Virus record (IMG/VR): IMGVR_UViG_3300037297_000082
Span: 1-42,218 of that record
DNA: 42,218 bases
DNA from: a virus
Reading direction: 5' to 3' (one strand)
Under the pieces are notes generated by a model. It had not been told where the DNA came from, did no database searches, and saw only the letters and a list, made by a program, of their open reading frames with translations. Positions 7,886-16,094 of the stretch are shown here, piece after piece. Numbering within the stretch: the first letter of the stretch is position 1; the number at the start of each line of letters is the position of its first letter. Both the position numbers and the translations under genes were made by a program.

Positions 7886-8710
7886 ATGAGCGCGAGCGCT
7901 ACGGGCACGGCGGGGGCGGACGCAATCCGCCCCCGCAAGATCGGCATTCTGGGCTTTGGCCCAACCCTCAACGAGGCGCCGTTCGCCGACCCCTCATGGG
8001 AGCTGTGGGGCATGAACGGACTCCACCGGATTCTCCCGAAGGGCGTTCGGGAGGACCGCTTCTCCCTCTGGTTCGAACTTCACACGCAGGCCTTCCTGGA
8101 ATGGCACGGCCCCGCATCCAACATCGGCCGCCAGCAACTCGACTGGCTCGAGAAGCCGCATCCGTTCCCGATCTTGCACCACGAGCAGCGGGCAGACTGG
8201 CCGATGTCGGAGCGGTTCGACATCGATCGGTGCATCGCGGTTGGGCGGGACTACTTCACCTCCTCGGTTGCCTACGAGATCGCGTGGGCCCTGGTCGAGG
8301 TCCGTCGGGCCATGCAAGGCGACGAGGCCGACGCTCGGCCGCTGGTCGAGGAGGTCGGCGTCTGGGGGATCGATCTAGTGCACGGGACCGAGTGGGAGGA
8401 TCAGCGGCCGTGCGCGGAGTATTGGCTCGGTCTGCTCGAGGGCCACGGCATCAAGGTACACATCCCCGAGGGCTCGGCCCTCTTCAAAACGCCCTTCCGC
8501 TACGGCTATGACGAGGTCAACCCGCTCTACCTGGAGGTCATGGGAATCCTCGACAAACTCGACGAGAACGTGACCAAGGGGATCGCGGATTGCCAGAAGC
8601 GAATCGACGCCGACACGCGGCGGATGCACTCCAACGATGGCGCGCACCAGGCCGCAAACGAAATCCGCGAGGCGCTCAAGAAGCACCTGCGGGGAGCGAG
8701 GTTGATATGA
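7886..8710 (+). CDS. Rossmann-like protein, possible glycosyltransferase (MptE/DUF115- or sialyltransferase-like)
   Basis: 274 residues. It begins with KIGILGFGPTLNEAP (18-32), a nucleotide-binding GxGPT loop, followed by WELWGMNGL (38-46), WFELH (62-66), RDYFTSSVAY (121-130), a WGIDL strand (160-164) and QRPCAEYWLGLLEG (173-186). It ends with a charged helix of about 55 residues. The pattern recalls phage proteins with a GxGPSL loop and the DUF115/Maf or sialyltransferase-like fold; this is from memory of families and not proven. Together with the cytidylyltransferase at 3879 it could transfer a CMP-activated sugar to the capsid. Confidence 0.6.
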   Translation: MSASATGTAGADAIRPRKIGILGFGPTLNEAPFADPSWELWGMNGLHRILPKGVREDRFSLWFELHTQAFLEWHGPASNIGRQQLDWLEKPHPFPILHHEQRADWPMSERFDIDRCIAVGRDYFTSSVAYEIAWALVEVRRAMQGDEADARPLVEEVGVWGIDLVHGTEWEDQRPCAEYWLGLLEGHGIKVHIPEGSALFKTPFRYGYDEVNPLYLEVMGILDKLDENVTKGIADCQKRIDADTRRMHSNDGAHQAANEIREALKKHLRGARLI

Positions 8711-8943
8711 TGACCCCGAACACGACGGCCATCTGGGGATACGCGACGCGCGCCATCGGCGGCCCCTTCGGAGTTCCGAGGGGGACAGTCGAGCGGTTCT
8801 CTGTCGCACGTGGATCCGAGCTGCTGATGGATGGGGCGATCGAACGGTTCGACCCCCCGAACGAGCGTCACCAGAAGGCCCCGGGCGCCGAGTGCATTCC
8901 CGAGGATCTGCGGAAGCCGAAGGGGAGCCGCCGCGAGAAGTAG
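8707..8943 (+). CDS. Small protein of the head-completion region
   Basis: A 78-residue product starting at an ATGA overlap with the previous gene; a second ATG follows immediately. It has an IWGYATRAIGGPFGVPRG stretch and a basic C-terminus. The function is unknown. Its position just before the connector gene suggests a structural or assembly role. Confidence 0.6.
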   Translation: MMTPNTTAIWGYATRAIGGPFGVPRGTVERFSVARGSELLMDGAIERFDPPNERHQKAPGAECIPEDLRKPKGSRREK

Positions 8944-9849
8944 ATGCCCGTCTCTGTTTCGACGATCGCTCAGGACCGCCTGCTGACGAGCATTGCGCAC
9001 GTCAAGCGGGAGCTCGGGTTGACCGGGTCGACCTATGATGTGATCCTGGCCGGCCTGGTGGAGCATGCGAGCTCGGCGATCGAGAGCTATTGCAACCGGA
9101 TCTTTGCGCGTCAGGTCTATTCGGAGACCCTTCCAGGATTCGGCGGGGTAGAGCTTCAGCTTGGTCGCGCGCCGCTGATTGCGGTCTCATCGGTGCTTGA
9201 GGATGGAACGGCCATCACGGACTACTCACTCGGCGATCGAGATGAGAGCTACCTCTACCGGGAGGCCGGCTTCGGCTGGACGGCGCAGGCTATGGTGGGG
9301 CTTTCCGGTCGGCAGCGGTGGCCCATGTTCGCCACGCCGGCGCCGGACCGAATGCAGCCGGACTACACGGTCGCATACACGGCAGGCTACCTCCTGCCTG
9401 GCCAGTGGACAGAGGGGCAGACCACCATCTCGGCCTCGGATGTGGACAACAGCTTCAACGATTCCGCGTCCGGCTTCCCGTCGCTCTGCAAGGCGGGCGA
9501 TGTGATTGAGGTCGCCGGCTTCACGGCCGGGGGCGATAACGGGCGGTTTCTCGTGACGGGAACGCCGACGGCCGCCAAGATCATCGTTGACGCGACGCTG
9601 ACGACCGAGGCGGCCTCGAACTCGGTCACGATCAAGCATCTGGGACACTCTGACGTGCGTCCGTTCCTGGACGTCGAGAAAGCGGCCATTGAGACCGTCA
9701 AGGCCTGGCACTTCGTGCGAGAAGTGGATGCCTCGATCGTAGAGAAGCGGGCGGGCTCCCTCCATGTCCGCTACTCCGAGCAGGACGAGATCAAGGGGCT
9801 GGGGATCCCGCCGCTGGCGGCGGGCCTCCTCCGGCCGTGGGTGCGGTGA
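8944..9849 (+). CDS. Head-tail connector protein (gp6-like) with an inserted domain
   Basis: 301 residues, longer than most gp6-like adaptors. The N-terminal half has the helical adaptor pattern (LLTSIAHVKRELGL, YDVILAGLVEHASSAIESYCNRIF) and the DYTVAYTAGYL strand. Between about residues 158 and 235 lies a small beta domain (SFNDSASGF, GDVIEVAGFT, NGRFLVTG) seen in many phage connectors and fibres, then the adaptor helix resumes with VEKAAIETVKAWHF. It probably forms the ring beneath the portal. Confidence 0.8.
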   Translation: MPVSVSTIAQDRLLTSIAHVKRELGLTGSTYDVILAGLVEHASSAIESYCNRIFARQVYSETLPGFGGVELQLGRAPLIAVSSVLEDGTAITDYSLGDRDESYLYREAGFGWTAQAMVGLSGRQRWPMFATPAPDRMQPDYTVAYTAGYLLPGQWTEGQTTISASDVDNSFNDSASGFPSLCKAGDVIEVAGFTAGGDNGRFLVTGTPTAAKIIVDATLTTEAASNSVTIKHLGHSDVRPFLDVEKAAIETVKAWHFVREVDASIVEKRAGSLHVRYSEQDEIKGLGIPPLAAGLLRPWVR

Positions 9850-10184
9850 TGTTCGACGGTAGCTGCCTCTCGCTGATGACGGATGAGGTGACGATCGAAC
9901 CGTTCGCCGCGGAGACCTCGGCCCGCGTTCGGACCTACGGGGCGGCCGTGACGTATCGGGCGGCAATCGTCCAAGAGACGGAGCGTTTGCTGAAGACGAG
10001 CGGTGATCGCGCGGTGGAGGTCGTGTCGAAAACGCAGGTCATCATCCCGAATCGAGTGGCTGTCGACGAGCGAGACCGCATCACTCTACCGTCCGGATTC
10101 TCTCCGCAGGCCCCGCAGATCCAGGGCGTGCGGCAGGTTGGCGGTGGTGGTCTTGGACTTGACCATACGGTGGTGTTGCTGTGA
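9849..10184 (+). CDS. Putative head-closure / head-tail stopper protein
   Basis: A 111-residue beta-rich protein starting at a TGATG overlap. The location, between the connector and a gp10-like protein, matches head-tail stoppers. It contains TYRAAIVQETERLLKTSGD and VVSKTQVIIPNRV, the strands expected of that fold, and ends in the strand HTVVLL. Assignment is mainly by gene order. Confidence 0.65.
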   Translation: MFDGSCLSLMTDEVTIEPFAAETSARVRTYGAAVTYRAAIVQETERLLKTSGDRAVEVVSKTQVIIPNRVAVDERDRITLPSGFSPQAPQIQGVRQVGGGGLGLDHTVVLL

Positions 10185-10630
10185 GTGTTGGGGTGCGGAT
10201 TCAGGTCGAGGGTCTCCAGGATGTGCTGCGTGACCTCAACAGCATGCCGGATGATGCTTGCCGGGCCGTGCGACATCGCATGAAGGCGATTACCGATCCC
10301 GTCGTCCGGAAGGCCATTCCGCTGACGCCGCAGGATCCGGAGACAGATTGGGCCGGACTGGTGGGGAGCATCCGGAGCATTCGGCCGCAGGTGAACAAGC
10401 GGAAGCTGACCGTTACGGGCGGTGTGGTGGCGGGCGGGAAGATGCTCGAGCCCTTTCTGGGGCGCCGCACCTACAACGTGTGGGCGATCGTCCAGCACGA
10501 GGATCTGTCGCTGCGCCACACGAAAGGCGGAGGCAAGTTCGTTGAGCGGCCGTTCATGTCGGATCTCGACCGCATGCGCGACGAGATCGAGGATGCCCTG
10601 GAGGACGAAATGAGGAGCCATGGCGCGTAG
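10181..10630 (+). CDS. Neck protein, HK97 gp10-like
   Basis: 149 residues starting at a GTG within a GTGA overlap. The pattern VRIQVEGLQDVLRDLNSMP, a helical VRHRMKAI stretch, IPLTPQDPETDWAGLVGSI, VQHEDLSLRH and ERPFMSDLDRMRDEIEDAL follows the HK97 gp10 family: an amphipathic N-terminal helix, a P-x-D turn, a central HE.LSLRH strand and a C-terminal helix. These proteins form the head-tail junction. Confidence 0.85.
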   Translation: MSVGVRIQVEGLQDVLRDLNSMPDDACRAVRHRMKAITDPVVRKAIPLTPQDPETDWAGLVGSIRSIRPQVNKRKLTVTGGVVAGGKMLEPFLGRRTYNVWAIVQHEDLSLRHTKGGGKFVERPFMSDLDRMRDEIEDALEDEMRSHGA

Positions 10631-10832
10631 CAGGCGACGCATCGAAGAGCCCGAGTCGGTTGAGTCTGTTGAGGCCGAATTCGCGCCTGTTGGCCCCGAC
10701 CAGGGCCTGCCGGTCTTCGTGCGCTTTCTGAAGCGTGAGGCGCCATGGCCGAAGGGCGCGACTGATTGGCTGCCCGCGAACGTTGCCGCGAAGTTCGTTC
10801 GTCATGGCGTTGCTGAGTACGCGGAGACCTGA
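10620..10832 (+). CDS. Small protein between neck and tail-terminator genes
   Basis: 70 residues; GAGGAG precedes the ATG, which lies inside the end of the previous gene. There is an acidic N-terminal EEPESVESVEAEF and a FVRFLKREAPWPKGATDWLP segment. No family recognised. Confidence 0.6.
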   Translation: MARSRRRIEEPESVESVEAEFAPVGPDQGLPVFVRFLKREAPWPKGATDWLPANVAAKFVRHGVAEYAET

Positions 10833-11233
10833 TGATCGAGGCCGACATCATCGCCTATCTCGACCCGTCGATAGATGAGACGGTGGATGTGGACATCTTC
10901 GAGGGCCCGCTCCCGGAGGCCCCGGCGAACTGCGTTGCTGTCGACCACTACAATTCCCAACCGAGCGATGACTACGAGATGTCGCCCAGCTTGACGGCTC
11001 CTGGCTCGGAGCTCGAAGACTTCCAAATCGCTGTCCGGAATACCTCGCGCGCGACGGCGCGGACGAAGGCGAACGCGATCCATGTTCTCCTGGACAATCT
11101 CGGGCCCGTGACGCTCTCCGGCCGGGTCTATTCGCAGGTGACGAGCGATGGGCCGCCGTTCTGCCTTAAGCAAGACGAGGGCGGGCGCTGGCACTACGTC
11201 GCCAACTATCACGCGCGAAAGGCAAGGGGATGA
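10832..11233 (+). CDS. Putative tail terminator (minor capsid 3-like)
   Basis: 133 residues. The arrangement of an N-terminal helix with an early acidic stretch, PANCVAVDHYNS, a central QIAVRNTSRATARTKANAI helix and a C-terminal WHYVANYHA strand matches the family of phage tail terminators that cap the tail tube. The gene order (gp10-like, terminator, tube) supports it. Confidence 0.75.
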   Translation: MIEADIIAYLDPSIDETVDVDIFEGPLPEAPANCVAVDHYNSQPSDDYEMSPSLTAPGSELEDFQIAVRNTSRATARTKANAIHVLLDNLGPVTLSGRVYSQVTSDGPPFCLKQDEGGRWHYVANYHARKARG

Positions 11234-11448
11234 CCGAGCAGGGCGAGCGGAAGATCCTCGAGAAGCTCGGCCGAATCGAGCAGGTGCTGATCCAGGTCCG
11301 TAATGAGCTGGTCTCCCAGAATGACGGGCCTGACAAGTGCCCCTTCTGCGGTAGTGACTCGGTCGACAACACCTCGGTCATGGGCGAGCCTACACGGTGG
11401 ACCTGCGGGGAGTGCGGGCGATCTTTCGAGCTGGAGGTGTCCTCATGA
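11230..11448 (+). CDS. Small coiled-coil zinc-ribbon protein
   Basis: 72 residues: a helical N-terminus (ERKILEKLGRIEQVLIQVRNEL) followed by CPFC and CGEC 23 residues apart, a classical zinc ribbon. It is tightly packed between the tail terminator and tail-tube genes by ATGA overlaps. The role is unknown. Confidence 0.65.
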   Translation: MTEQGERKILEKLGRIEQVLIQVRNELVSQNDGPDKCPFCGSDSVDNTSVMGEPTRWTCGECGRSFELEVSS

Positions 11449-12194
11449 GTGCGCCGGTCATCGCAAAGGATTGTGCCGTCTATTACGGCGGCTACGACGT
11501 TACCCGCGCGCATCGCACGCTGGGCTTTGAGTGTGCTTGGGAAGAGCTAGACGATACCCGCTTCCCGGATCAGGCCAAGGCCAGCTATCCTGGCGTGCAG
11601 ATGCCGAAGGCCTCCGGTGAGGGATTCTTCAGGGCTGGCTCGGGCGAGATCGACGCTATCAACGGGCTTCGCATGTCGGCGCCCGGGACGCCGTGGCCGT
11701 GGACGGTCTGCCCGGTTGGCGATTCGGACCTTGGCCTGGCCTACACCATGCAGGCGGCGCACATGTCCTACAACATCGGCGCCTCGCATGGCCAGTCTCT
11801 TCCGTTCAAGCTCGGGATGTCGCCCGCGCGTGTGACGGAGGACGCTCGGCTAGTGCGCGGCCAGATCCTTCTGCCGAAGGCAACACGCACCGACACCACG
11901 AACGGAAGCGCGATCCAGCTCGGAGCCCTGAGCGCCTCGCAGCGGATCATTGCCGTGCTGCACGTCTTCGCGGAGACTGGCGGTGGGACTTGGACGCTGA
12001 CCATCGAGAGCGACGACAACTCCGACTTCAGCTCTGCCACCACGCGCATCACCTTCACCGGCGCGACCGGCGTCACGCGCGAATGCAAGCAGCTCGATGG
12101 CGCTGTGACTGACGACTATTGGCGGGCCGTCCTGACGAAATCCGGTGGCACGAATTGTGTCGCTTTTGCCATGGCCGGCATTCTGCCGATCTAG
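11445..12194 (+). CDS. Tail tube protein candidate 1
   Basis: 249 residues; ATGA overlap with the previous gene. Beta-rich and of a size and position fitting a major tail protein. An early segment WEELDDTRFPDQAKASYPGVQ is shared almost residue for residue with the next gene, and the DNA there is identical over 28 nt. The C-terminal half (VLHVFAETGGGTWTLTI, SATTRITFTG) looks like an added Ig-like or lectin-like domain. Confidence 0.7.
   Translation: MSAPVIAKDCAVYYGGYDVTRAHRTLGFECAWEELDDTRFPDQAKASYPGVQMPKASGEGFFRAGSGEIDAINGLRMSAPGTPWPWTVCPVGDSDLGLAYTMQAAHMSYNIGASHGQSLPFKLGMSPARVTEDARLVRGQILLPKATRTDTTNGSAIQLGALSASQRIIAVLHVFAETGGGTWTLTIESDDNSDFSSATTRITFTGATGVTRECKQLDGAVTDDYWRAVLTKSGGTNCVAFAMAGILPI
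11572..11599 (+). repeat. 28 nt exact repeat, copy 1 (tail tube genes)
   Basis: The sequence coding for QAKASYPGVQ in tail gene 1 is identical over 28 nt to 12355-12382 in the following gene, a sign of duplication or gene conversion. Confidence 0.9.
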
Positions 12195-12203
12195 GAGGAC
12201 CCA

Positions 12204-12656
12204 ATGGCAGCACCTGTCGTCTTCAAAAACGGCTTTTTCGCGATGTCGACGTCGACCTCTACTGGCGACGCCGCAACCACGCATTTCGGGAACGTGATCG
12301 AGGTCCAGATGCCTCTCGGCTGGGAGGAGCTCGACGATTCCGTCATGGGCGACGAGGCCAAGGCCAGCTATCCTGGCGTGCAAACCGGCGACGCGATCAC
12401 GGTCCGCTTCCGCCAGGACTTCACGACTGGCAGCGTTGACTCAAAGCTCTGGGCCATCGCGAGCAACCGTGCCGCGCGGAACTTCAAGGTTAGGCCGGTC
12501 AATGCGGCCGTGGCCGATGACAACCCGTCGTACATGTGGCGGGGCTACATCTTCTCGTATCCGCCGCTGTCCGGGTCGCACGGCGCGAAGCTCGAGACCA
12601 CGATCAGCGTCAAGATCGCCAGCGGGAGCTACATCAACCGCGACACATCGACCTAG
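12204..12656 (+). CDS. Tail tube protein candidate 2, paralogue of the preceding gene
   Basis: 150 residues with a GAGGA ribosome site. It shares the WEELDD...D.AKASYPGVQ block with the upstream gene, then continues with TVRFRQDFTTGS and a YMWRGYIFSYPP strand. It ends with ETTISVKIASGSYI, reminiscent of tail-tube monomers. It directly precedes the tail assembly chaperones, the usual place of the major tail protein, so it is the more likely main tube subunit. Confidence 0.75.
   Translation: MAAPVVFKNGFFAMSTSTSTGDAATTHFGNVIEVQMPLGWEELDDSVMGDEAKASYPGVQTGDAITVRFRQDFTTGSVDSKLWAIASNRAARNFKVRPVNAAVADDNPSYMWRGYIFSYPPLSGSHGAKLETTISVKIASGSYINRDTST
12355..12382 (+). repeat. 28 nt exact repeat, copy 2 (tail tube genes)
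   Basis: Second copy of the repeat described at 11572-11599. Confidence 0.9.
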
Positions 12657-12686
12657 GCCGTTCGTCGAATGAAAGGAGACGCGAGC

Positions 12687-13040
12687 ATGAGGCGCGTTCA
12701 ACTCAACGGGAAGGAGTACGACCTTTCCTACAAGCTCTCTGACCGCGAGGTCATGGAACGCCGTTTCGAGGGCCGCGGGCTGTGGCGAGCTATGTTCGGG
12801 GATGGACGCCTGGAGGATCAGGTCGTGATCCTCTGGGCTGGACTTCGGCGCGGGGCGCCGAAGCTGACAGAACCCAAGGACGTGATGGATCTCCTCGAAG
12901 AGCACGTGGAGGCTGGCGGGGACTGGGACCATACCATCAAGAGCGCCTATGCGGCGGTTCTCGAGGCGCGTCTCTTCCCTGGCGACCTGTCCACCGCCGT
13001 GCGCAAGCTAGAGGTTGACGACGAGGAGGGAAAAGCCTAG
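12687..13040 (+). CDS. Tail assembly chaperone, G-type (short product)
   Basis: A 117-residue acidic protein between tube and tape-measure genes, the position of lambda gpG. It has the compact helical pattern DREVMERRFEGRGLWRAMFG...LEDQVVILWAGLRRGAPKLT. Of two in-frame ATGs I chose 12687, with AAGGAG 9 nt upstream; 12669 would lack a good site. The slippery heptamer near its 3' end allows a longer fusion product. Confidence 0.85.
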   Translation: MRRVQLNGKEYDLSYKLSDREVMERRFEGRGLWRAMFGDGRLEDQVVILWAGLRRGAPKLTEPKDVMDLLEEHVEAGGDWDHTIKSAYAAVLEARLFPGDLSTAVRKLEVDDEEGKA

Positions 13041-13339
13041 ACCCGCTCGCTACGGCCTGGCTGGCGGGGGCACGCCTGGGGCTTCCGCGGTCCGCGGTGC
13101 GGGAGCTGGATGGCCAGGAGCTACTGGAGCTGGTCGATGGCGACAGGTGGCGGCAGGAGCGAACGCGCGAGTTGGTGGCTGCGTGCCTTTCGATCCTGCC
13201 GAATTTGGTTTCCGTGGGCGTCGCGCACGGGATCGCCCTTGCGCATTCCGGGTCGCTCCCTGACGCTGCGGAGCTGCGGGATGTCGCCAACTTCCTACAC
13301 GCTGTCGAGGCCACGAGGCTAGCGAATGGCGAAGGGTGA
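12687..13339 (+). CDS. Tail assembly chaperone, GT-type fusion made by -1 frameshift
   Basis: Reading shifts by -1 at 13028-13034 and then continues open to the TGA at 13337-13339, giving about 217 residues. The added part begins SLDPLATAWLAGARLG and includes ELDGQELLELVDGDRWRQ and a helical VAACLSILPNLV stretch. The second frame is open across the shift and has no good start of its own, so the shift explains it. The T-like domain is known to bind the tape measure in lambda. Confidence 0.8.
13028..13034 (+). promoter_or_regulatory. Programmed -1 frameshift site GGGAAAA
   Basis: The zero frame reads GAG GAG GGA AAA GCC TAG, so the heptamer G GGA AAA has the X XXY YYZ form. After slipping, GGG AAA re-pairs with the same tRNAs at the first two positions. 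It lies only two codons before the zero-frame stop and joins the next open frame exactly. Confidence 0.85.
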
Positions 13340-16094
13340 AGTCCGGTATCGGCTGGTCGCTGACGCCAAGGGTGTCAAGCAGGGCGTGCAGGCCGCCGGG
13401 CAAGAAGTCGAGCGGTTTGCCCGTTCGGCTTCGGCCTCCCTCGGACCGCTCGGCTCAGCATTGACGGCCTTGGGCCCTGCCGGTATCGCTGCCGGTGTCG
13501 CGCTGGCCGGAGTGACGGCAGGGGTGGTGGCGGCTGGGTATGCGGTCGAGAAGCTGGCCGAGGGGGCTGTGCATGCCGTCCAGAGCTTCGGGGAGTTCCA
13601 GACCTCGATGGGGCGCATTGAGACCCTGGTCGGAGTGAATCGTGACCTAGTGCAAAAGTGGGGCGGGGAGATCCTCGACCTTGCTCCCCAGCTCGGCTCG
13701 GCGCCAAAGGAGCTCTCGGATGCCCTCTTCGTCGTGACCTCCGCTGGCGAGCGTGGCGCGGAGGCTATGGACATCCTGACGCAGGCCGCAAAAGCCTCCA
13801 AGATCGGCATGGGTGAAACCAAGGACATCGCACGAGTCGCAACGGGAGCTATCCAGGCCTACGGAAAAGAGAACCTTAGCGCTTCTCGCGCGATTGACGT
13901 TCTCACGGCGACCGTCCGCGAGGGCAACCTCGATGCAGCCTCCCTGGCCTCGACAATGGGCCGAGTAGTTCCAGTGGCTGCCGAGATGGGAATCAGTATG
14001 GAGGAGGTTGGCGCCTTTATCGCGACCTATACACGCGTTGGCGTCAATGCCGAGGAAGCAACGACCGGACTCCGGAATGTCATGACCTCTCTACTGAAGC
14101 CGGCTGCTGATGCAGAGTACGTTATGGCAAATATGGGCCTTAGCTTCGAGAAGGTTAGGGCTCGAATAAAGGACGTTGGCCTACAGCAAGCGCTCGAAGA
14201 GCTCTTCGAAACTATCAAGAAAAAAGGCGGCGACGTTTCGTCCATCTTCCCCAATGTTCGCGGCCTCGTCGCCCTCCTTGGCACGGCCGGCTCACAGGCC
14301 GAGGTCTACAATCAGATGATGGCCGAGAGCTTCTCCAACGTTGAGGGGATTACGGACGAAGCCTTCTCGAAGGTGGCCGGGGATGTCGAGTTTGTTCGAG
14401 ATCAGATGGCCTCGGCCATGGATTCGATGGAGAAGAGCATTGGCCAGGCCATCGCCACGACGCCAGCGTTCGGCGAGGCCATGGTAGGCGTGCGTGACGC
14501 CGTCCTCGACCTTTCGAAGTTCGTGCGCGAGAACAAGGACGTCATCGCCGAATGGTCGTCGAAGGGCCTCTATCTCGCCGTGGTCGGAATCGGCGGGACG
14601 GCCCGTGCGGTCGGGGAGCTGGTCAACGCGTTCAACACCTTGACGCTCCAGGTGCTTGATGCCTCACTCGCTGTTGTGAACCAGACGAATGTGATGGTCG
14701 GTGGGGCCCAGAAGCTTGCCGAGTTCGCGCAAGCACATCCCTTCATTGCCGAGAAGGCCTTCGGGATTCGCCCGGAGACGGCGGACGCTGCTGTTGCGGC
14801 CCTAGGAAAGATTCGCGGCGAAGTCGAAACCACCTACGACGAGCTGAGCGGGTTTAGGGAGCGCCTCAAGGGTGGAAACGAGAACCTACAGGAGACCTTC
14901 GAGGCTATCGATGACCGCCTGCTGAACGTTGCGGCGCATATGAAGCTGGCTAGCCAGCAGGCCGAAGAAACCGGCGCGGCCATGTCGGACGTCGGCACGA
15001 AGGGCCAGGAGGCGGGGGGGGGGCTGGCGTCCATGGGAACGCAGGCCGAAACTGCCGCGGGGTCACTGCAATCACTGGCTGGCGGTACCGGCGGCGGAGT
15101 TGTCGGAGCGATGGGCAAAGCCAAGGACAGCGCGAAGGAACTTGAAAATGCTTTGGCGAATCTCGAGGAGGGCCATATTGCCTTCTGGGATCAGGTCTAT
15201 GAGAACATGGGGATCATTGACCGCGAGGTCAATAAGATCGCGAATGACATCGACCTCGGTATTGACGTCGACAAGCTCGCAATGCAGGAATTCGGCGGGA
15301 TCAGTAAGCAGGTGCTTGATGACATGAGACGCCGCACTGAGGCTGCTGCTGAGGCGGCGGAAGAATACCGAAAGAAGTGGACCGGCATCGGCGCTGTATT
15401 CGGAGAAATGACAAGCCTCATTGGTTCGATGCGCGGTGCCATCACGGGCCTGGGTGGGGCCTTCTCCGAGTCTCAGGCGATCATGCTCGATGGATTGAGC
15501 GGTCTCACGGGTGCGGCCTCAGCCTTCACGAATGCTCTCACCCAGCCTCCGCCACTTGGCTGGATCGGCATCGCGCAGGCTGCCATCTCTGCGCTCGCCC
15601 CACTGAAGAACTTTCTCGGGGGGCTCGTCGATACGATCACGGGCATGCTCGGAGGCGAATGGGGCCACGGCAGCATGGGCGCCAAGGGGAGCGCGATCGG
15701 CACAGCCGGGGAGATCGGAAGCAGCGGGTACGGCGCTAATGGCCCTCCACCACCAGGCGCGGGCGCCGGTCCCCCGAAAGAGCGCCCTCCCGGATATCCT
15801 GCCAATCTGCCATGGCCGCCGAGCTATGCTGGGGGCACGGGCGGGCGTTTCGTCGACTTTGGGGCCGGGACATTGGCGACGCTCCATGGCCGCGAGCGTG
15901 TGATGACAGAGGGTGAGGCTTCCGGTGGTACTGGCGGGATGGCTTCGGCTCCGGCAACTCCCCAGGTCATTGATCTCACGGTGCCGCTGCACGTCGACAG
16001 CGATGTTCTCGGGCGCGTGAACGTACGGCTACTGCGCGACAACGCGGGGCAGTTCCGCGCGGAGCTCAAAGACCAGCTCGAGGGAGTTGTCTAG
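13326..16094 (+). CDS. Tape measure protein
   Basis: 922 residues, the longest gene of the window. The N-terminal third matches the TP901/PhageMin_Tail core: ASLGPLGSALTALG, a hydrophobic Ala/Gly/Val segment (about 55-80), SFGEFQTSMGRIETLVG, VVTSAGERGAEAMDIL, then GISMEEVGAFIATYTRVGVNAEEATTGLRN split over short helices. Further hydrophobic stretches lie near 430 and 730, and a Gly/Pro-rich linker near 800. At about 1.5 angstrom per residue the tail would be roughly 140 nm, a long non-contractile tail; no sheath gene is seen. Confidence 0.93.
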   Translation: MAKGEVRYRLVADAKGVKQGVQAAGQEVERFARSASASLGPLGSALTALGPAGIAAGVALAGVTAGVVAAGYAVEKLAEGAVHAVQSFGEFQTSMGRIETLVGVNRDLVQKWGGEILDLAPQLGSAPKELSDALFVVTSAGERGAEAMDILTQAAKASKIGMGETKDIARVATGAIQAYGKENLSASRAIDVLTATVREGNLDAASLASTMGRVVPVAAEMGISMEEVGAFIATYTRVGVNAEEATTGLRNVMTSLLKPAADAEYVMANMGLSFEKVRARIKDVGLQQALEELFETIKKKGGDVSSIFPNVRGLVALLGTAGSQAEVYNQMMAESFSNVEGITDEAFSKVAGDVEFVRDQMASAMDSMEKSIGQAIATTPAFGEAMVGVRDAVLDLSKFVRENKDVIAEWSSKGLYLAVVGIGGTARAVGELVNAFNTLTLQVLDASLAVVNQTNVMVGGAQKLAEFAQAHPFIAEKAFGIRPETADAAVAALGKIRGEVETTYDELSGFRERLKGGNENLQETFEAIDDRLLNVAAHMKLASQQAEETGAAMSDVGTKGQEAGGGLASMGTQAETAAGSLQSLAGGTGGGVVGAMGKAKDSAKELENALANLEEGHIAFWDQVYENMGIIDREVNKIANDIDLGIDVDKLAMQEFGGISKQVLDDMRRRTEAAAEAAEEYRKKWTGIGAVFGEMTSLIGSMRGAITGLGGAFSESQAIMLDGLSGLTGAASAFTNALTQPPPLGWIGIAQAAISALAPLKNFLGGLVDTITGMLGGEWGHGSMGAKGSAIGTAGEIGSSGYGANGPPPPGAGAGPPKERPPGYPANLPWPPSYAGGTGGRFVDFGAGTLATLHGRERVMTEGEASGGTGGMASAPATPQVIDLTVPLHVDSDVLGRVNVRLLRDNAGQFRAELKDQLEGVV

